Shown here piece by piece: positions 59,124 to 64,000 of a stretch of DNA of 64,000 nucleotides. This DNA comes from Marinobacter alexandrii (GTDB taxonomy: Bacteria; Pseudomonadota; Gammaproteobacteria; Pseudomonadales; Oleiphilaceae). Location: positions 620,001 to 684,000 of the forward strand of contig NZ_SWKM01000012.1 in NCBI RefSeq assembly GCF_005871205.1, read 5' to 3'. The position numbers and the translations under genes are program-made. The notes under the pieces were generated by a model that saw only the letters and a program-made list of their open reading frames with translations, was not told the DNA's origin and ran no database searches. The first letter of the stretch is position 1; each line of letters starts with the position of its first letter.

Positions 59124-61462
59124 GTATTTTCCCGGAGCTGTCGCCTGAAGCAATTCAAGAAATTGGTCTGCGAGAGGATCTGTCGGGTGAGAGACATTTG
59201 AAGAGTGCGTTTTCGCAACTGGTACCGTGCCTTGAGGAGATCAACGGAGGTGTATTTGATCGAGGGACGCTGGAGAATCTTCAGTGGTGGATTGGCGATG
59301 AAAGCGCGACTTTTGAAGAAGACCCGTTCGATCGTTCGTCTGGCGCCCATGGGTTAAAAATGGATTTTCCCGTTCATGCACTGCTATTGCACATCGGCGC
59401 ACGAAAAGGTTGGCCACAGGAGTACCTTCGTTTGAGCTGCCATGTGTTGTGGATTGCGAAGACTTTGCAGCAGGCGGTCGAGCGAAAAAATGAAATCGTT
59501 GGTAATCACGGTGGCCTTTTGGACAACTGTCGGGAAGTCTGCCGTCGAATGCGAATGTTACCTGCCGATGCGTTGGACCAATTTCCAGCCATACCGGGCT
59601 CGTCCGAGCGCTTGTACGAACTGGTTAGACACATCCCCTATGCACCCTCGAACAAGGGCCTTGCAAAGGCCCGGAAAGTCCTCGAGCGATGTCTGGCATA
59701 TTCCTTTAAGCGGCGACGGTCCCCGCATCGTAATCTTTATCCAGGCGCACCGGGAGCAGAGGAGCTAAGCGCCAGGCAGGTTTGGGAGTCCCGCTTTAAC
59801 TTGCCCGACCCCGACGATCAATACGTGGGTGAAGAGTGCTTTAAAATTCGGGAGGAGGTCGAGCCGTCTGGCCCGAGCCAGAAAAGCCTGAGAGATGCGG
59901 GAGCAGCAACGGAGGAGGCACTATCTCCGATAAAGCTCGTCATCGGAGATCGGCCTGTAAAGACGAGTTTGGGGGAATCGCTCTCCCATCAACCTTACCG
60001 AAGTCGAAACGCCTACCGGCATGCCGTGAAAAATCAGCAGACAGTCCCGTCTCGGTGGCCAAAGTTAAGCGCTTACGAGCTCTACGTGCTGTTTCGTGCT
60101 ATTGCTGACAGCAATGCAGAAAACCCGGTCATTTCTGTTGCATTGCTCCTATCACTGATTACCGGCAGTTCACTGGCCGAGGTCACTAACGTCCAGCTCT
60201 ATAATTCTTCAACGGACGTTCGAAAAAAGCTCAGAGCGAGCGCACTTTTTCTCGCGCCAAGTGACGGAATCTGGGGCAGAGGGGTGGTTCGGCCAAACCA
60301 GGCGAGGTCGAGGAAATCTGATTGGTTCCCGTACTTTGAGGCGACTCGAGCCGTCTTGCGGCTCCGCTTGCCCTATGAGTTGCGATTGATCCTGATCAAT
60401 CGAATAAAAGAATTTCCGTCCGAACTCTTGCCAGAAAAGTCAGGCCCATTATTCCGACAGAAGTCCAAAGACATCATTGAGCCTGCGAAAGAACTCCTCT
60501 CTCGGCTCAACAAACGACACCAAACGAGGTTTACGCTTCTACGCATCCAACAGGCCCTCTTCGATGCGCTGACTGTCGGAGAGGGAGACAGAGCAGAAGC
60601 GGCTCTGATCACCGGACAAATGCCAACAACAGGTCAGATTGCATCACTTTATTATCACTTTGCCACGAAGTCACAGATCTCAGCTGCATACGCCCGCGCA
60701 CTCTCCAAGTTTCCGATCGACATGTGGGTTGGAACTGGCGGGCGAGCCTACAAACATGGGCTGGGGCTGGGCTCCCAGATCTGTCCCAAGATTGAACCAC
60801 TTCAGTTGCTTGTCAAAGATTTTCAGAGAGCGATCCGTCTGACAATGCAGCCGGGCGTTGGGTCAAAGGCCTGGATCGATTTCCACAACAGTTACACCCG
60901 ATACGTGGTGATGATGGTGCTGTTTGTCACGGGTCACCGTGCCGTTCAGGATCCGATACCCTATGCCGAGGATATTGATTGGCAGCGAAGCCTCGTGTTG
61001 ATTAACGACAAATCTGGCGATTCCGAACAGAAAGACCGCGTCGTGCCGCTGGTTCCTGAGTGCCAAAAGCAATTGAAACACTACATTCGTCATCGTAGCG
61101 TCGTTCTGAACCGCGTCCGCATACTCAAGCAAGACGGCGCCTTCGACAATTTGCCACTGTTTTTCTTTCTGACAACCGAACTGGTACCCGAAAGCGTTGG
61201 GCAGAAAACATTGACCGAATACCTGCAGGACACATACGACCTCCCCCTGAATATCAATCGACACCTGTTAAGAAGTAGCTTTAGGCGCGATGGTCTGCCC
61301 GGAACGGCAGTCGATGCTTTCATGGGGCACTGGTCCGACAGCCAAAACCCCTTCAGCCACTTTTCCACAATGGATCCGGTTACTTATTACGAGCAGTTTC
61401 GAGAGTCTATAGGCGAGCTGTTTTCAAAGATGGGCTGGGAAGCGTTGGAGGGATTGGCGTGA
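59120..61462 (+). CDS. Large tyrosine-recombinase-like protein with an atypical nucleophile region
   Basis: A 780-residue protein. The C-terminal 200 residues follow the tyrosine recombinase order: Arg607 in TGHRAVQDPI, His715 and Arg718 in RHLLRSSF, and His737 in MGHWSDSQ. About ten residues after that histidine, where the nucleophilic tyrosine is expected, the sequence is NPFSHFST with no tyrosine. A tyrosine pair (756, 757) comes later. The long N-terminal part has no recognised domain. It may be a catalytically altered partner of the second recombinase. Overlaps both neighbours by four bases. Confidence 0.75.
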   Translation: MSIFPELSPEAIQEIGLREDLSGERHLKSAFSQLVPCLEEINGGVFDRGTLENLQWWIGDESATFEEDPFDRSSGAHGLKMDFPVHALLLHIGARKGWPQEYLRLSCHVLWIAKTLQQAVERKNEIVGNHGGLLDNCREVCRRMRMLPADALDQFPAIPGSSERLYELVRHIPYAPSNKGLAKARKVLERCLAYSFKRRRSPHRNLYPGAPGAEELSARQVWESRFNLPDPDDQYVGEECFKIREEVEPSGPSQKSLRDAGAATEEALSPIKLVIGDRPVKTSLGESLSHQPYRSRNAYRHAVKNQQTVPSRWPKLSAYELYVLFRAIADSNAENPVISVALLLSLITGSSLAEVTNVQLYNSSTDVRKKLRASALFLAPSDGIWGRGVVRPNQARSRKSDWFPYFEATRAVLRLRLPYELRLILINRIKEFPSELLPEKSGPLFRQKSKDIIEPAKELLSRLNKRHQTRFTLLRIQQALFDALTVGEGDRAEAALITGQMPTTGQIASLYYHFATKSQISAAYARALSKFPIDMWVGTGGRAYKHGLGLGSQICPKIEPLQLLVKDFQRAIRLTMQPGVGSKAWIDFHNSYTRYVVMMVLFVTGHRAVQDPIPYAEDIDWQRSLVLINDKSGDSEQKDRVVPLVPECQKQLKHYIRHRSVVLNRVRILKQDGAFDNLPLFFFLTTELVPESVGQKTLTEYLQDTYDLPLNINRHLLRSSFRRDGLPGTAVDAFMGHWSDSQNPFSHFSTMDPVTYYEQFRESIGELFSKMGWEALEGLA

Positions 61463-64000
61463 CAGAGTTGAAGGCATGGGTTGGCTGGTCTCTGAAAGCG
61501 CTTAAAACCCGGGAAAGTCTGGGTGACAGAAACCGTAAAAATAAACGCGACGCTCGTCGCCTGAAAGAGAAGAGGGAAGCACTAAAGGTCCTGGAAGAAA
61601 AGGCCCCTTCGTTATTCTTGGGTGAGAGAGACGTTTCTCTAGAGCAAACTGAATTAGAGGCTATTCTGAGATGCTTGGGCGAGGGTGCTTGCAACCACGA
61701 TTATCGGGATCGATATAATTTTCTCGTCACCGGGCTCGCTAAAGGGGTTCGTGAGCTTGGATGGCGACTGGACGTGCCCAGTCCCATTCGAGTGTATCAC
61801 CCCCCGAAGTCCGCGATTTCTGTCGACGGCCAGCGACGAGGTCGACCATATCGTGAGCTTCTACAGATCGCTTCTCAACATCTGGAATGGCAACGATCAG
61901 AGGTCGTGATCCCCGGTCGCAAAGAAGCCCGTTTTAGTGCAACGCAAGTCGAAGCAGGCCGTCTGATTTTTTCTGCAATTACTCGAGGCGCGCTGCTCAA
62001 CGCGAGTTGGGTGACAGCGCTGCCAAAGGCTATTGAACGAGGCCCTTGGTCAGAGGAAATGGGAATATCTCTAGAATTGCGTATGAGAGATATCGGGGCC
62101 TACCGATCCGATCTGGATGTCACCAAAGCGCAGGCCACTCGGCGCTGGTTTCCAGATCCGATTACGTCGATGTTGTTACTTCGGTGGTATAGAAAGTTTG
62201 GGCGATCATGGCCTTTCTCTCAGGAAGCACCTCACTATCAGATTGAGGTGTGTTTGGCAGCATTCTTGAACGCCTTAGCTTTGCCCAAGGCTCTGGATAT
62301 ACCTCGCCTGACATCCCAAAAAAATGGGCGCCCCAGAATCACGCGGTGGTTGCAGGAACACGCCTGTAGAGAGGCCGCCAAAGACTACCCCGGCTTTCTA
62401 ATACATTACGCGAGTTCTTTGGAGTCCGGCCCTTCCGTCCCGAGAGAAGCCTGGTTACGACTGCAGACTGGTTTAATTGCCGGGGACACGAACAATGAAA
62501 CTGGACATCAAGAAGACCGGCTTTGGGCCCCCGTAAGGGGCGAGAAGTCCATTCCGGTTCAAAGGGCGCTAGACGGCGGACGGCTTGGCAAGGACCATAA
62601 GGGCGCTTTGAGGCGTCTAAACCAATGCCTCCTACAGCGTAAAGAGGACGCCGGAAGCGACCGCTCGACATCCAAAGCGACCAGGGCTCTCGAACGATTT
62701 ATTGAAGCTTCCCAGGATGGCCCGGTTGTCTTAACCCTTATTGCTCAGTGGCTGCTATATAGGCTTCGTCGTCGTTCACTCAATGAGAAAAAGCTGGCTC
62801 TTTCTTCGGCGAAACAATACCTGCAATCCATCGGCAAACCTTTGCTTGTGGCCAGCCTTGATGATCCAGATCTAGGGAGCTACGACGGCGATGATTGGAC
62901 TGAGCTGTACGAAAAAGCGATCCTCATCAGCCCCAGCCGCGAGAGCCAGGCTTATCGTCGCCAGCGCCTGCATCAGTTTCATACCTGGCTCTGCCGGGAG
63001 TATTCAGTTCCGCAGGTGGATCTTGATCACGACTCCGCGACCCCGCGAAACGTTGATGCAAACTTTTTAACCCCGCGCGAATACAGTCGGGCGGTAGAGT
63101 GGTTGGAGTGTATCCCCAATCAGCGGCAGGCAAGCACCTGCTCTTTGGTTCTAACCATCGCTTACCGCTGTGGAATGAGGCGAGGGGAAGTGGCCCGTCT
63201 TCGGCTGCAGGATTTGGAGGGGTTGATGGAGCCGGGTTTCGGGAAGGTCTCGATTCGGATGATGAATCAGCGCGGGCACAAACTAAAATCCCTTTCTTCT
63301 GTCCGGAGAATTCCTGCCTGGCTGTTGTTTACTGATGAAGAACTACAAAAACTCCGGCGTTGGGTTGGGCAGAGAAAGCATGAGCTCGGAGGCGAACGCC
63401 AGAACGCTTTTTTGTTTTCGCCGGAAGGAAGTTCCACCTCAATCGCCTATGACAACGACTGCTTTAAGTTGGTGACCCGGGCAATGCAATCGGCCAGTGG
63501 TGATCCGACAATCAGGTTTCATCACAACCGGCACAGCTTCGCTACGTTCAATTTTTTGAGGTTGCTGGAGGCTGAGCCTGGCGAGCTGACCCTCAATCAC
63601 TGGGTAATGGATGAACGCGGCAAGGCACTCCTGCCCCATTGGGCGAAGGACTTCTCTCAGTTGGCGGATCTGGGAAGCGCTGGAGCACCAACACAATCGC
63701 ATCTTTGGGAGCTCTGTACCTGGTGTGGGCACCTGTCTCCAGGAGAAACCATGTCAACTTACAGCCATCTGTTGGACTGGATGTTAGGTGTTTATTTGTG
63801 CAAACGCAGGGATCCGGAGCTCTCGTTGACTCAACAGGCACAACTGCTTGGGGTTGGCGACTCTGGAATCGAAAAGTTTCGCGGTCGAAACGGGCTTTCA
63901 GGCCAGACTCGAGCGCAAGAATTCCAGTATATCTTGCGGCGGAAATGGAAACGTTCATTCGTGAAAACCCATTGGTTTCGAAGCAAACTTCCCGCCCAAC
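61459..64000 (+). CDS. Large tyrosine recombinase, 3' end outside window
   Basis: An open frame of at least 847 codons starting at GTG 61459, overlapping the previous stop (GTGA), and uninterrupted to the window edge. A basic N-terminal helix (about 16-50) may bind DNA. The recombinase domain has Arg574 in AYRCGMRRGEVARL, His688 and Arg691 in HHNRHSFAT, His758 in WCGHLSPGE and nucleophile Tyr768 in STYSHL, so all visible catalytic residues are present. It continues past Tyr768 with a helix-turn-helix-like LTQQAQLLGVGDSGIEKFRGR segment, unusual because most integrases end shortly after the tyrosine. Confidence 0.82.
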   Translation, partial: MTELKAWVGWSLKALKTRESLGDRNRKNKRDARRLKEKREALKVLEEKAPSLFLGERDVSLEQTELEAILRCLGEGACNHDYRDRYNFLVTGLAKGVRELGWRLDVPSPIRVYHPPKSAISVDGQRRGRPYRELLQIASQHLEWQRSEVVIPGRKEARFSATQVEAGRLIFSAITRGALLNASWVTALPKAIERGPWSEEMGISLELRMRDIGAYRSDLDVTKAQATRRWFPDPITSMLLLRWYRKFGRSWPFSQEAPHYQIEVCLAAFLNALALPKALDIPRLTSQKNGRPRITRWLQEHACREAAKDYPGFLIHYASSLESGPSVPREAWLRLQTGLIAGDTNNETGHQEDRLWAPVRGEKSIPVQRALDGGRLGKDHKGALRRLNQCLLQRKEDAGSDRSTSKATRALERFIEASQDGPVVLTLIAQWLLYRLRRRSLNEKKLALSSAKQYLQSIGKPLLVASLDDPDLGSYDGDDWTELYEKAILISPSRESQAYRRQRLHQFHTWLCREYSVPQVDLDHDSATPRNVDANFLTPREYSRAVEWLECIPNQRQASTCSLVLTIAYRCGMRRGEVARLRLQDLEGLMEPGFGKVSIRMMNQRGHKLKSLSSVRRIPAWLLFTDEELQKLRRWVGQRKHELGGERQNAFLFSPEGSSTSIAYDNDCFKLVTRAMQSASGDPTIRFHHNRHSFATFNFLRLLEAEPGELTLNHWVMDERGKALLPHWAKDFSQLADLGSAGAPTQSHLWELCTWCGHLSPGETMSTYSHLLDWMLGVYLCKRRDPELSLTQQAQLLGVGDSGIEKFRGRNGLSGQTRAQEFQYILRRKWKRSFVKTHWFRSKLPAQ

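Larger units (their letters stand above)
58338..64000 (+). mobile_element. Tyrosine-recombinase trio element, right part outside window
   Basis: Three tightly coupled genes (small ParB-like protein, 780-residue recombinase-like protein, large recombinase of at least 847 residues) form an apparent integration module. Large recombinases in overlapping multi-gene units are known in several element families, such as Tn554-like, RIT and the gamma-mobile-trio (GMT) elements; which one applies here cannot be decided by eye. The left boundary is uncertain: the inverted repeat at 58353 or the hairpin at 58015 might lie near it. No direct-repeat pair can be tested because the right end is missing. Confidence 0.55.

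Noticed and set aside
1..64000. CRISPR arrays, rRNA, tRNA genes and classical insertion sequences.
   Set aside because: No regularly spaced repeats, no complete tRNA fold, no rRNA segments and no DDE transposase genes were seen on either strand.

Overview
The window looks like a chromosomal or large-plasmid segment of a gammaproteobacterium of moderate GC (low fifties percent, judged by eye). Supporting signs are a Pseudomonas-type bkd operon (bkdR divergent from bkdA1-bkdA2-bkdB-lpdV), a FolE/FolM pterin pair, a Bcr/CflA exporter and gammaproteobacterial-style Shine-Dalgarno sites. No rRNA, tRNA or CRISPR array was seen.

Layout. (1) 1-17985: periphery of a catabolic island. It holds a DUF1302 outer-membrane protein (cut by the left edge), a FAD oxidoreductase/P450/SnoaL/split Rieske pair/hydrolase operon, a leftward DUF1329/CrtC-like/SDR/MFS operon, a small membrane protein, and a leftward MFS/[2Fe-2S] ferredoxin/ferredoxin reductase/VOC operon that can supply electrons to the P450s. 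(2) 18157-42285: chemoreceptor and catabolic core. The gene set matches the dit (abietane diterpenoid, resin acid) cluster described in Pseudomonas abietaniphila and Burkholderia xenovorans: a [3Fe-4S]/[4Fe-4S] ferredoxin, ring-hydroxylating dioxygenase alpha and beta, extradiol dioxygenase, several FAH-family proteins and SDRs, an SCPx-like/DUF35 pair, CoA ligase, IclR and TetR regulators, 3-hydroxyacyl-CoA dehydrogenase, thiolase and a P450. Two ACMSD-like amidohydrolases, an AhpD-like protein and a glutathione peroxidase are interleaved. (3) 42391-56873: beta-oxidation (paired acyl-CoA dehydrogenases, a crotonase, another acyl-CoA dehydrogenase), a cache-domain exported protein, folE, an SDR, the branched-chain 2-oxoacid dehydrogenase operon with its Lrp-type regulator, a CYTH protein and folM. 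(4) 57068-64000: accessory DNA with two tandem DUF2384-like proteins, an orphan gene flanked by inverted repeats, and a translationally coupled trio (small ParB-like protein plus two very large tyrosine-recombinase-like proteins, the last cut by the right edge).

How it works together (inference). The P450s and Rieske enzymes would oxygenate a diterpenoid-like substrate. The DitA-like dioxygenase, an SDR and the extradiol enzyme would open the aromatic ring. FAH-family, amidohydrolase, aldolase-like and beta-oxidation proteins would degrade the products to CoA thioesters; an isopropyl-bearing fragment could enter the branched-chain acyl-CoA route encoded next door. Three recurring palindromic or A-tract motifs upstream of scattered operons suggest shared regulators. 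The least conventional items are the complementary split Rieske oxygenase pair, the recurring operators, and the recombinase trio in which one member appears to lack a tyrosine at the usual nucleophile position.
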